This document shows, in pieces, positions 45,820-57,809 of a stretch of 64,000 nucleotides of DNA. The DNA lies in the NCBI RefSeq assembly GCF_902686445.1, contig NC_062232.1:71875440-71939439 (forward strand), in the 5' to 3' direction. Positions within the stretch are counted from its first letter, which is position 1. Every line of letters begins with the position of its first letter. The translations under genes were made by a program, and so were the position numbers. The notes beneath the pieces are model-generated. The model worked only from the letters and a program-made list of their open reading frames with translations. It did not search any database and had not been told where the DNA came from. The DNA is from Sciurus carolinensis. Lineage: Eukaryota > Chordata > Mammalia > Rodentia > Sciuridae.

Positions 45820-47260
45820 GAATTGTTGTGGGCTATTTAGGGTGGTTTGTTCCCTTATTTTTCATCCTTCTTGTATGTCTACTCATCTATTTGTGTAATT
45901 ACCACTTCTTCTTTTATGCAAGATCCTTTCTCTTAGAGAAAGATGGGAGAATGTCCATGTATTGATATTTTCACTTAATGTGTGCCCTTTGCTCTTCCCC
46001 ATATCAGCACTACTTTGTGAATATTACAATCAAACCTATTTATTACAATCACTTCAGAGCTAAGCTATGTGCTATTCAATCTGATTAAAACCTGAAAGCT
46101 TGATAATGTTCTCCACAGTTCCTCTAATCCAAGTATAAGTTTGCAATAATGTTCTGGAATAGATTAAATATTAGCCATTAAATAAATTAAAATTGCTATA
46201 ACATTATATATAATATTACCAGGTAATGTAAGAGGGAAAATGGGGAAAGCTGAGCTAGTGTAATTCTGAGTTAGGAAAGCAAAGATAGAATGGTTCTAAT
46301 TAACACTTTACAAAATTAGAAGAAATAGAATCAAATGGGTTGAGGGCACAATATCAAATACTAGGGTAACAACTGTCAAATACAAATGAAGAGCTCTAAA
46401 TTCACTCTTTGTTCAAATTTAGAGCTATTTATGGTAAACCATGCAAAGATTTATAAAGTTTTTATTACATCTTGGTTTGGATTTCATCAGGATTAGGAAC
46501 CTTTAGACCTCTAGAATGTCACTCACTCTTCAGCTTTGATTCTCCCCAGAGGTGCTGGGGCACAAAAGCAAATTTATTCATTACTATGGACCTCCAATAA
46601 GCTGATTCATGTTTGTCATCCAAATGGTCTGAGACTGGATGATCAGAGGATGCAATACTGTGTCTGTTGGCTCTTTTTATTGCATGCAGTAGTATTTCAG
46701 GGCACAAAGGCTCTGGGCTGTTACTCTGATTCACATGGGTCACTTCACACCCACATACCCACAGAGTGTGCTCTTCAAAGTGACATAGAACCTAGTGGCT
46801 ATCTCCAAGCATGGGACCTTTGGTTATGAGTTCTCTATGGGTGGACTTTGGTGCATAAGCATCTATCTTCCCGATATAGATTGCCAGGTCACTGTCTCTG
46901 CTAGTAAAAAGAGATCTAGCCAGTTCACCTGGGTTTTAACTTCCATTGACAAAAGTTTTAAAATGTGAGTGCTGTTCTCCTCTGCTGACTGGATTAGAGC
47001 TTCCTGCTTCTGTTCAAATTCCCACTGATTCTGCAACAAATCACAGGAACCATATCCCTCTGTTGCCTGGGGCAGAAACTACCTTCCCACCTGGATCTGA
47101 AGCTCTTATTTTCTGCTGCTGTAAATCATGCACATCCACTCTATCTATTCCTGGGTCCCCTAAGAAGCTTTCCAGTCAGCTGTTTCTTCACTGCAATATT
47201 TCTATCCTGTGGAGGGATAGGATTCACTGCCTAGCTCTGTTCTGCCATCTTCCCTCTCAT
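45820..47260 (-). mobile_element. Old L1, antisense, 5' end
   Basis: Continues the L1 of 34431-35990 with the ORF1 N-terminal region ('gttgttgaattgttgtggg', comparable to 57752-57790) and then a long 5'UTR. The 45950-46200 portion aligns in wording with 59500-59710 ('tacaatcacttcagagctaa', 'agttcctctaatccaagtat'). It stops at 'ctgttctgccatcttccctc' (about 47240-47255), the reverse of an L1 start with a GATGGC core. The 97- and 124-codon frames within it show no domain. Confidence 0.6.
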
Positions 47261-49019
47261 TCAAAAAACCAAATATTTGTTTTATATACTGCTGCTTTCA
47301 ATAAACGATATATAATATAAAATGACATTTGCAACAGAAATTGAACTTGAAGTTACTTCAGAATAAATGTGAATAAAGGTATGTCTAAGGAACTAAATAA
47401 TAACATATACTTGAAGAGAAATAAAAAGGTCTTCATTGGGAAGACTCCACATTTAAAGATATTTTATCTCTCCAAATAGTTACCTCTTAATTCAATGCAT
47501 TTGCAAGCAGTGCAAGAAAAAATTTTGTGAAATTCATCCAATATAAAAATAAAATTCCCTGGATGGCAGATGGTCCAAAACAAAACATGACTTGTTGAAT
47601 AATAATAAGAACAATGTGCAGTTTATTGACAACATGTTGATTAAAACTATATGGTCATAGTACATTAATCAATAAACACAAGATTGGAAGAGAATAAAGA
47701 GTTCTCATACACTTATATACATGTATATATGTTTATATGTGACAATGGTAGCATTACAATTAAGAGGAAGTAGGACATATTCATTATTTAATATTTGAAA
47801 ACATATAAATTATCCTTGTGAGGAACAAAATATAAAGTAAAATTTCTATATTTTGTGTAAAGATGATAACACGTTGTGTGTGAATTGAGGAACTACATTT
47901 AGTCAAAAGTTTTTAGAATTATAAAGTGGAAAATATTTCAGTAATTACAGTATAAGGAAGAATTGTTGAACATGACCAACACATAACTCTCTCATAAAAA
48001 ATAAAGAAGTACTAGTCTGTCCATGTGATAATTAAAATATTTATCTAAAATTATATGGGATACAAAAATCAAAATAAAGACTGGAAGAAAATGTTCTGCG
48101 CTTTAAGAACTATAACATAAATAGTAATAAATCATTATGATTCTCCATATCACTTAGTGAATACTATCAAATATCAGTCTCCATAATATATTACTATTCC
48201 TAAAACTCAATGAAAAATAAAATAAGTGAGTAGAAAAGTAGAAAGTGGTTGTGAATAGGCATTTCACATAAAAGAAATACTATAATGGCTAGTAAGTCAG
48301 GAAAATGATGATGAAAAACATTGGTAATCAGGAAAATAGTAAATGAGTAATTACAATTTAGGACAGTCTTTTGCAAGGAAGAAGGTGAAAATCCTAAAAA
48401 TTTAATTGTTTCAGTAATGGACAATTCATGAAATTTCAAATTATTTCATTATCCAACTATTTTGCAATGCCTCTATTTCTGGATATATTGAACTCAAATA
48501 TTTTCTAGTAGTTGTGGCAGTCATGTTCATATGGGCAACTAATGTGCACATTAGGTTACCTGGCCTAGGGTTTCTGTGTTTCACTTAGATGTGAGTCATC
48601 AAGGAAAGTTAGTCACTGAGTCCATGATTACATAATGTCTTATTGTAACTACTGGCTTATATATGCTTTCAGTACATTAGTAGTGTGAACCTTTGATGGC
48701 TTTGAGTTTAAGCTTATAGATAATCCCCTTTCATTTTATTCTGTTTCAAAAATATGATTTAGGTATTTTATTATATAAAATAATATTTACTGTTGTGCTC
48801 CACGTATTGCATCTTTGATCTGTGTCAAATAGTTTTCTGTTTGGTATTTGAGAAAGATCTTTTTTTAATAACAATAACCATCTTATTTGAAAAAAATACT
48901 GATAGAATTGTCTTTCTCACTGCTCTTTAATGCCATTTTCTTTATAAGTCAAATATCAGTCTCCATAATATATTACTATTCCTAAAACTCGATGAAAAAT
49001 AAAATAAGTGTGTGAGTGT
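47261..49019. other. Unassigned AT-rich stretch
   Basis: No gene, SINE or L1 wording recognised. It contains the 62-bp direct duplication listed separately and, at its right edge, a short TG-rich tract (49008-49033). Confidence 0.5.
48167..49010. repeat. 62-bp direct duplication, 782 bp apart
   Basis: 48167-48228 and 48949-49010 both begin 'tcaaatatcagtctccataa' and end 'aaaaataaaataagtg'. They differ at one position (caatg versus cgatg). The second copy runs directly into a TG-rich microsatellite. No known repeat wording is seen in the unit or in the 720 bp between the copies. Confidence 0.9.
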
Positions 49020-51870
49020 GAGTGTGTGTGTCTGTTATTTCTGGACACTTTTAATCTGTTTATTCATCAAGATATCTATCCCCACACTGATAACATAGTT
49101 TTAATAATGGCTGCTTTATAATAATTCTTGATATGTGATGGATTAAACTTGTCTCCTTGTTTAAAATAAATACTGCAGTTATTATTTTAAAATTATATTG
49201 TATGATGAGATTGGTTTTGACAGATATGAAATATTTTAATAGCAAAGCTTCAAGTTCATGACTATGCTATCTTTTTCCATTTATTCATATGTCAATATCT
49301 TCTACTTCTACTTAGAGTTTATACTTCTCTGAGCAGAAATCTTGGATATTTTAAGCTTTTCTGAGTTTGTGAATGCTTTTAATTTTTTAAACTATTTCTA
49401 ATATATAGAAATAAAATTGTCCTTACAATTTTGATCAGGTCTAAGAAAATTTACAAAATCCACATTTTAATTCAGAAAGTCAATTTTAATCTACAGAGAT
49501 AAATATGTTTTGTACGAGTAATGTCATTGCATTTATTTCTTATAAATTCTCTTTTGAACTTTATTCCATTGGTCAATACTTTTTGTAAAATATAAAATTA
49601 TAATGAACAACTCAGCTGAGCTTGCCAGTACTTCCCAAGGATTAGCACAGAAATCACATGTACTGGGGCACTCTTCAATCCCTAACTAACAGAAATAAAT
49701 AATCACTTTGTAAGAGATGTGCAGACATTTGTATGTGCTTTATTGTCGGGGTTTCCAGGACCCCCAGCCTTGAGCACGGTCAAGATGGCGCCTGGCGCTG
49801 AGCCAAAAGCGGCCAGCTATACAGTAAACAACCAGCGAATTCCAATGATTGGCTAGTTAACGATGTGATTAGAGCATGCCCCCCTCGTGTACCTATTCTA
49901 TGCCTGCAGCTGTCCGCGCGTTTACCTCGTGTGCTCTCCCCTGATTGGTTGAAGTGTATATAAGCTTGGTGGGTGGGGGAGTAAGGAGCGGCTGAGGCGG
50001 AAGCGGGGAGAAGAAGAAGCTGGGAGTGGGAGCAGAAGCTGAGGGCAGAAGCTGAGAGTAGAGTCGCAGAAGAAGCTGAGAGCAAAGTAGCGGAAGAAGC
50101 TGGGAGTAAGAGCAGAAGCTGAGGGCAGAAGCTGAGAGAAGAGGCTGAGAGTAGGGGTAGAAGCGGAGAAGCGGAGCGGCCGGAGCAGGCGAGAGTTAAG
50201 CGGAGGGAAAGAGAGCAAGAGAAAGAAAAGAGAGAAGAAACTGAGAGTAGGAGTAGAAGCTGGGAGTAGAGGCGTGCAAGCGGGCGTGAGTCGAGCAGGA
50301 GAAACGAAGCGGCAGGAGCAGGCGAGAGCCGAGCGGGAGAAGAGTGAAGTGCAGGAGAGGGAAAGACCACGAGAGAAAGGGATAGATAAGAAGGAAAGAA
50401 AGGAAGACTGTACGCAATAAACTTCCAAAGCTTCAGACGTTTGTCGTGTCTCTCTCTGCGGGCAGAGGGAACGCGATACTTTATGTTATCATAGATCAAA
50501 ATCTTTAACACTTTTCTATCAAACGTGATGTAGGATTTTATTAGAAATTTTACACTTATAAAGGATTTTGATTTCTAGTCATAAAAACAATTTTATATGA
50601 CAAATGATATTCAGTAGCACCAAATAACTTTTCTGCATCTATTGGGTTAACCAAAAAGTATATTTTTGTTCTACTTGTTAGTTACTTGATGCATGTGAAA
50701 CTAATATTGCTTTTGGAAATAAGTCTTCTTTGTCATATTATTCTTTTTCTAATCATTAGATTCTATTTTACTATAATTAATATAAAAATTTATATCACCA
50801 ACCCTAATAAAGTGATTGACCTACGATATTTTTTGTGGTAACAATATTTGCAAGTTTTGGTATCAATGTTATGTTGATCTCATGAAACAATATATGATAT
50901 ACTATTTTCTTTCTTTAATATTAGACAATGTTTGTGTTTGGTTTTTTTTTACTTTTTATGTTTTATTGAATTGAAAAACAATCCATACAGATTGTATTTT
51001 GACTTGGGAAAGTGATTTCATTTGAAAATAAAATATTTTAGTCAATGTTAATTTTTGTATTATGTGTTCATTATGGATAACATTTGTTGTTTTAAAAACT
51101 ATGCCTGGTTAATATAAAAAATTAAATCTATTGGATTTAATGTTTTGTAATATACTACTAAAATGTTTTGGTATCTATAAATTCTGCAGTGATGTTCCTG
51201 AATTTGAATGTGTTTGTTCTGTATTTTCTTTTCTCAGAACAATTTTGCCACAGTATTATCATGTTCATTCATTTGTAAGGAAAAAAAAAAAAAACTAATT
51301 TAGACACGTCTGATTATCTCTGGTGTATTTTTCTGATAGTTTATTAATTTTAGTCTTTATCTTTTATTCCTTGTCAGGATTTAATTTAATGTTCTGCTTC
51401 TAATGTCATAAGAGTGATGTTTAATATTTTAAAGTGGATAATTGTGTTTGCTTTTCTCTGGTTTTCTAAGTAAATGTTCTTAGCCTTGAAAAACTTTCTC
51501 TATGCACATATTTTAGCTGTCTCAAATTTAAAGATGTTGGGTTTCAATTTTATTTATTTTAATAGTATTTGATAGCATTCATTATAATTTATTCTTTAAT
51601 ACATTATTAAATGGACCATTTCTGAGTTTAAAATTAAAGGTTTTTCTAGGTATTTTTTTGAAGTGTTTCGTTAGTATATGTTCATTGTTGTAGGTAAGAG
51701 AATAGGCAATTTATAATTTTAGTCCTTTGTTATTTGTTCAAATATGTTTAAAGACTACTATATGGTGAAATATGTCAAATGTTCTGTGTATACTAGATAA
51801 TAATATATATTACAAAATTTTTTAGAACAATATTACATATTAATGTTTTCATTAATTCAAATATTTAATA
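49020..51870 (-). mobile_element. Old L1, antisense, split by LTR
   Basis: RT region in antisense: 'cactgataacatagttttaa' and 'ggctgctttataataattct' (49086-49130), 'tttctgcatctattgggtta' (50630), 'ggttttttttactttttatg' further on. Strongly diverged, no frames. The IAP-like LTR at 49744-50478 divides it. Its two halves join in the expected L1 order. Confidence 0.6.
49744..50478 (+). mobile_element. IAP-like solo LTR
   Basis: A 735-bp GC-rich island in AT-rich DNA begins TGTCGGGGTTTCC and ends 'gggaacgcgata' (a decayed CA). Exact 6-bp copies of ctttat flank it at 49738-49743 and 50479-50484. Near the 5' end is caagatggcgcc (YY1-type core, about 49782). An inverted CCAAT box (gattggtt, about 49943) and TATATAAG (about 49957) precede about 430 bp of purine-rich, imperfectly repeated 'agaagctgagagtag'-like units, and AATAAA is at 50416-50421. 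This order is an LTR; the opening and the short U5 resemble rodent IAP elements. The 243-codon antisense frame across it is the complement of the purine repeats and not a gene. Confidence 0.88.
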
Positions 51871-53284
51871 TAGTTGCAGATTTTTTGTTTTAATGATTTT
51901 ATTAATGCATTATAGCTATACATAACAGTGAGGTTTATTTTGCCATAATCATGCATGCATGGAATATAGTTTCCTCAATTTCAATCCCCAATACTTCCAT
52001 CTTCCTTTGCATACTCCCTCCCCCTGTTGCAGTTGCTGTCCTCTACTGGTCTTCCTTCTCTTCATTAATTGTTGTTTTTTAATTGGTGTTTTATAGCTTT
52101 ACATAGAGTTGGAATTCACTGTGGTATATTCATGTATGTACATAGCATAACTCCATCAATTTTATTATGCAGTCCCTCCCTAATCCTGTTCTTCCTCTCC
52201 ATTTATCAATCCCCATACTCTATGCTATAGATATCCTTTCTATTTTCTTGGAATTTTACCATTCCATTTTTATTTATTTCACTTTAGTTTCTGCATATGA
52301 GAGAAAATATTCAACCCTTTACTTTCTGAGTCTGGTTTATTGCAATTAACATGATGTTTTCTGGTTCCATCCATTTACCAACAAATGTCATAATTTTATT
52401 TTTCTTTATGGCTGAGTAAAACTATTGTGCATGTATACCATATTTTCTATATAAATTCTTCTGTTGAAGGGCACCTAGGCTTATTCTATAACTTGGAAAT
52501 TGTCAATTGTACTGCTATAAACATTGATATGCATGAATCACTGTAATATGCTGATTTTATTTCTTTTGTTAAAAGTAGAAAGGAGTAGGAGAGCTGGGTC
52601 AAATAGTGTTCCCATTTCTAATCTTTTGAGGAGACTCCATACTTCATTCCAAATGGTTGTACTAATTTATGTTTCACCAAAAATGTGAGTGTGCCTTCTT
52701 CCAAATCATCTCGCAAGCATTCATTATTATTTTCTCTCTTGATGATTGCCATTTTAGTTAGATTGAGATGAGATCTCAATGTGGTTTTGATTTACATTTC
52801 CCTGATTGCTAAGGATGATAAATAAATATTTTTTCATAAAATTGTTGGCCATATTTTATTTCTTCTTTTTGAGCAATGATTGTTTAGTTTGCCAATTTAT
52901 TGATCGGGCTATTTATTTTATTGATGATAAGTTTTTGAGTTCTTTGTATATTCTAGAATTCTAGATATTCAATCCCAATTGGAGGAGTATCTGGCAAAGA
53001 TGCTCTTGCAAACTGTAGGCACTCTCTTTATGCTCTTAATTGTTTCTTTTGCTGTGCAGATGGTTTTACTTTCAAAGAGTCCCACTAATTGATTCTTGGA
53101 TTTATTTCTTGAACATTATGGATCTTGTTAAGGAAGTTGGTGCCAGCAACAAAAAGTTGGAATTTCAAGCCTTTGTTTTCTTTAAGCAGTTGCAAAGTCT
53201 CTAGTTAAATTCCTAGGTCTTTGATTCACTGAGTTGATTTTTGTGCAGGGTAAAAGAGTGGAATATAGTTTTTATATTTCTACT

Positions 53285-53600
53285 TATGGGTATACATTTT
53301 TTATTTGTTCTAATTAGTTATTCATGATGGTAGAATGCACTTTGACACAATGGAATACTACTCAGCCTTAAAGAAGAATGAAATCATGGCATTTGCTGGT
53401 AAATGGACGGAGTTGGAGAATATCATGCTAAGTGAAATAAATCAATCCCAAAACACCAAAGGCTGAATGTTTTCTCTGATATGTAGATGCTAATTCACAA
53501 TTGGGGGAAGGATAGGGAAGAATATAATTAATTTGGATTAGGTAGAGGAGAATGAAGGGAGGGCAGAGGATTTTGGGGGAGGAAAAATAGTAGAATGGAT
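53285..53600 (+). mobile_element. L1 3'-end insertion with inversion
   Basis: A short antisense 3'UTR piece (about 53298-53345) is joined to a sense ORF2 3' end and 3'UTR (53346-53600; 'aatggaatactactcagcct', 'aaatcatggcatttgctggt'). On both sides the older antisense L1 reads 'tacttatgggtata' and 'atggatatccatttttgcca', which adjoin in an intact L1. This is a truncated and inverted insertion. Confidence 0.65.
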
Positions 53601-55370
53601 ATCCATTTTTGCCAGCACCATTTGTTAGAAAGACTTTCTTCCAACATATATTTTGCCATTATTATCAAACATCAGATGACCAAAACTATCTTGGTTTGCT
53701 TCTGTGCCTTTTATTTCATTCCATTTGTTTGCATGTCTTTTTTGTTGCTATATCTCTGTAGTGTAATTTGAGGTGTGATACTCTAATGCCTCCAGCATCA
53801 TTCTTCTTACTCAGGATCATTTTGGATATTCTGGGTCTTTTATTCTTCAAAATGATTTTAGAGCTATTTTTTTCCTAGTTCTGTGAAGAATTTTATTGGT
53901 GTTTTGATGGGGATTGAATTGAATCTGTGATGATCTTTGGTAATAATGCTGTTTTGACACTATTAATTTTACCTTTTTGGGAACATGGGAGACCTTTCCA
54001 TTTTCTAGGTTCTTTAATTTCTTTCTTCAGTGTTCTGTAAAAGTCTTTATTCAGTTTTCATTGTAGAAGTTTTTTACCTTCTTGGTCAGGGTTATTCCCA
54101 AGTAATTCATGTTATTTTTGAGAATATCAATAAGGGAATTTTTTCTGATTTTTTAATCAGAATATTCATTATTGGAATATAGGAAACTGATTCATGTATG
54201 TTGACCTTGAATGCTGCTACTTTTCAGAATTGATTTATCAACTCTAGAACTCTTCTGGTAGTGTTTTTTGGGTCACTACCTATGGGATCATATTATCAGT
54301 AAACATTAATTTGAATTATTTTTTTTTCATATTTGCATCCCTTTATTTTCCTCCCTTGATTAATTGGTCCCACTCAAGTTTCAAAATAAACTATGTTGAA
54401 TACAAATTGTATGGGCACCCTTGTCTCATTCTTAATTTTAGAGAACTTTTTAAAAATTTTCTTTTTTAAGTAAAAGATATTGCTTTCAGTTTGTCACATA
54501 TATTGTTAAGATAAGTTTATTATATCTCTAATTTGTCAGCATTTTTAATATGACTGGTTGCTGGATTTGTCAAAGTTTTCTCTATATTTTTTGATACACT
54601 ATTGTAATTCTTGCCTTTAATTCCATTTGTATTGTGAATTACATTTATCGATCTGTATATGTTGTAACAACCTTGCAACCCTGGTATGAAACCCATTTGA
54701 TCACAATGTGCAATATTCTTAATGTGTTTTCAAATGTGGATTGTTAATATTACATTATACATTTTTGCAACAATATGTACCAGGAATACTGATATAAAGT
54801 TTTCTTACTTGGTATGTCTTTGTCTGGTTTTGGCACCAGTGAGATTTTGGCTTCATAGAAAGAATTTGGGAGTGTTCCCTCCCTTTCTCTTTCACAGAAT
54901 AATTTCAGGATGATTGGCATTAGTTTCTCTTCATGGGTATTGTAGAAAACAGCTGAGAATATGTTTGGTCATGTGATTTTTTGTTGTGAGTCCTTTCATA
55001 GCTGCTTCAAATTCATTGCTAGATATTGGTCTGTGTAGGTTGACTCAATTTTATAAAAAACAGTTTGAGGAATACTTCTGTTATTTCTTCTTTAAATGTG
55101 TGATTGAACTCAACAGAGAATTGTCCTGGTCCTGGGCTTTTCATTGATGGAAATCTTTCAATTACTGTTTCAATTTCATTGTTTGATATTCATCTGTTCA
55201 GATTTTCTATATCTTTCTGTTTCAATGGTGGTAGGTCATATGTGCCTATAAATTTGTCAATACCTTCTAGATTTCCTTCTTTGTGTAATATTGAACTCAA
55301 CATAATTTGTGGTTCTATATTAATGGTAATAAATTCTTTTAATTTCTGCTTATCATGAAAGGCTTATCTT

Positions 55371-56009
55371 CTTTTTTTCTTTTTTTTATTGTAAACAAAT
55401 GGGATACATGTTGTTTCTCTGTACAGGAGTCAAGGCATACCATTTGTGTAATCATAAATTTACATAGGGTAATGTTGTCTGACTCTTTCTGTTATTTTTT
55501 TCCTTCCCCCCCACCCCTCCCACCCCTCTTTTCCCTCTATACAGTCCTTCCTTCTTCCATTCTTGCCACCCTCCCTAACCCTAACCCTAAACCTAACTGT
55601 AACCCTAACACTAACCCCTCCTACCCCCCATTATGTGTCATCATCCGCTTATCAGCGAGATCATTCTTCCTTTGGTTTTTTGAGATTGGTTTATCTCACT
55701 TAGCATGATATTCTCCAATTTCATCCATTTGCCTGCAAATGCCATAATTTTATCATTCCTTATGGCTGAGTAATATTCCATTGTATATATATACCACAGT
55801 TTCTTTATCCATTCATCAATTGAAGGACATCTAGGTTGGTTCCACAATCTGGCTATGGTGAATTGAGCAGCTATGAACATTGATGTGGCTGTATCTCTGT
55901 AGTATGCTGATTTTAAGTCTTTTGGGTATAGGCCAAGGAGTGGGATAGCTGGATCAAATGGTGGTTCCATTCCAAGCTTTCTGAGGAATCTCCATACTGC
56001 TCTCCAGAG
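55371..56009 (-). mobile_element. Young 5'-truncated L1, 14-bp duplication
   Basis: Exact copies of gaaaggcttatctt flank it (55357-55370 and 56010-56023). It has a T-rich tail, a 3'UTR with C-rich tracts and the telomere-like array (about 55573-55618, 'ccctaaccctaaccctaaac'), and the last part of ORF2, which is open on the minus strand for over 110 codons ('WYIYTMEYYSAIRNDKIMAF'). It is nearly identical in style to the L1 at 5054-11855, i.e. the same recent lineage, on the opposite strand. Confidence 0.92.
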
Positions 56010-56750
56010 GAAAGGCTTATCTTTTATCTTCAATTCTGAAGGATACATTTGCTGGATGTAGCAATCTTGATCAGCTCCTATTTTATTCAAGGTTTTGTTT
56101 TATTATGCCTTGCCCTCTTGAGTCTGAACTGAGAGATGTGAACATCTAAATGTGACATGCCATTTATATTTTGTGGCTTTTACATTTTTATTCCTGTATT
56201 ATATATGAGTTATTTTAATTTAGAGATTCTTCAAGTGGATTTTTATTAACTTGTATATATCGGATTTTAAATACATCTCATATTTTGATTACTATCTCAT
56301 TCCTAAATTAGGAAAATTTTCTGTTATTTCACTGAAAAGTTTGTTGATTCCTTTAGTTTGTATCTCAATGACTTCTTCTATGTCATAGATTCTTATATTT
56401 AGCATATTCTTATATTTCTTATCTTACTGTTATCCAGATATCTTGAATATTCTGGTCATGGTCTTTTAACAACTTTTCTTTATGGTTGACTATTTTAAAG
56501 ATTTTATTCTCTGTCTTAAAGGCCTAAAAATCCATCTTCTATGCAGTCTCATCTATTAGTGATTTCAACTGAATTTTTGGGGGGAGGGTACCAAATTTCT
56601 TTATTTGAGGGAATAGTACAAATTAAAGAATGTAAGTGGATGTTTTGGTACAATTTATTGAAAAGGTGAAGGCAACCCCAACATGCATGCACTGCCTTGG
56701 TGACCAGGGAAATCACTTCCATAGCTATGGGGAAGTCAGCCTAAGGTTTA

Positions 56751-56846
<96 letters not shown>

Positions 56847-56914
56847 TCACCCAATTCTTTGATGGATTTCACCTGCTCATTCAGGTCATGAGTCTCAATG
56901 AAGTCACACAATCA

Positions 56915-57109
<195 letters not shown>

Positions 57110-57188
57110 CTACTCATGGGTTTGGTGAAGAAAGTATTTGGCAAAGTTCTTCAAGGACTCATCATCACGGTCAAAATAGTAAGACATG

Positions 57189-57231
<43 letters not shown>

Positions 57232-57268
57232 AGGTGCTGGGGATTGAACCCAGGGCCTCATGCTTGGA
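57189..57268 (-). mobile_element. Truncated ID SINE inside the FTH1 copy
   Basis: A T run of about 40 (57191-57230, the tail read in reverse) is followed by 'gaggtgctggggattgaacc' and 'cagggcct', the antisense 3' part of ID. The flanks 'acatgctt' on the left and 'catgcttgg' on the right are consistent with a short duplication. It separates 'gtcaaaatagtaagacatg' from 'gacaggtagatctaggagg', which adjoin in ferritin. Confidence 0.85.
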
Positions 57269-57475
57269 CAGGTAGATCTAGGAGGCATAGAGTTCCAGTA
57301 GATCTGGCGGTTGATGGCAGCCTCCGAGTCCTGGTGGTAGTTCTGGTGTACCTGCGAGGAGAAGGCGGTCGTCATGGCCAGGGGCTGAGGCCTCGGGGCG
57401 ATCCGAGGGCGCTGTGAGGAGGTGGGGAAGAGCTGCTGGTTCTGTGGGGCCGGCCGGGGTGGGTGTCAAGCGCCG

Positions 57476-57507
57476 TCTTCCATCCAAGCACTGTTGAAGC
57501 AGGAAAC
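57476..57507 (-). promoter_or_regulatory. Iron-responsive element in the FTH1 retrocopy
   Basis: The minus strand shows the IRE hairpin of the ferritin 5'UTR: a lower stem, the unpaired C, the upper stem arms ttcaa and ttggа-type partner, and the six-base loop CAGTGC (the reverse, gcactg, is at 57488-57493). Known role in the parent mRNA: binding of IRP1/IRP2 to control translation by iron. Here it is a relic. Confidence 0.85.
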
Positions 57508-57809
57508 CGTGGTGACTCTCGAGGAAGAATGTCTCTCAACTGAATTTTTAATTCAATTTAATTGTGTCTTTAATTTGCAGGATTTCTGTTTGGTTCTACT
57601 TCAGAATTTCTGTTTCTTTATTGAAATGATCTATCCCCTCCTGAACTTTCTGCACTTAGTTCTTTTCTTACATCCCCTTTCAGTTCATTTAACATTTTAA
57701 TTGTGAAGTTTGTAAATTCTTTTTCTGACATTTCCTCCACCATGCTGACAATGGGATCAGTTGTTGAACTGTGTGGACTATTTGGGTTGACTTGTACCTT
57801 TGCTTTTTC

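Noticed and set aside
46519..47320. Open frames of 74-124 codons
   Set aside because: They fall in the antisense 5' region of an old L1 and have no domain or conserved start.
49780..50511. 243-codon open frame on the minus strand, serine/leucine-rich
   Set aside because: It is the complement of the purine-rich repeats in the IAP-like LTR. Such repeats lack stops in pyrimidine reading; overlapping frames in other phases are equally long.
57151..57375. Small gene with a poly-lysine tail
   Set aside because: The lysine run is the SINE's T tract read on the other strand within the FTH1 retrocopy.
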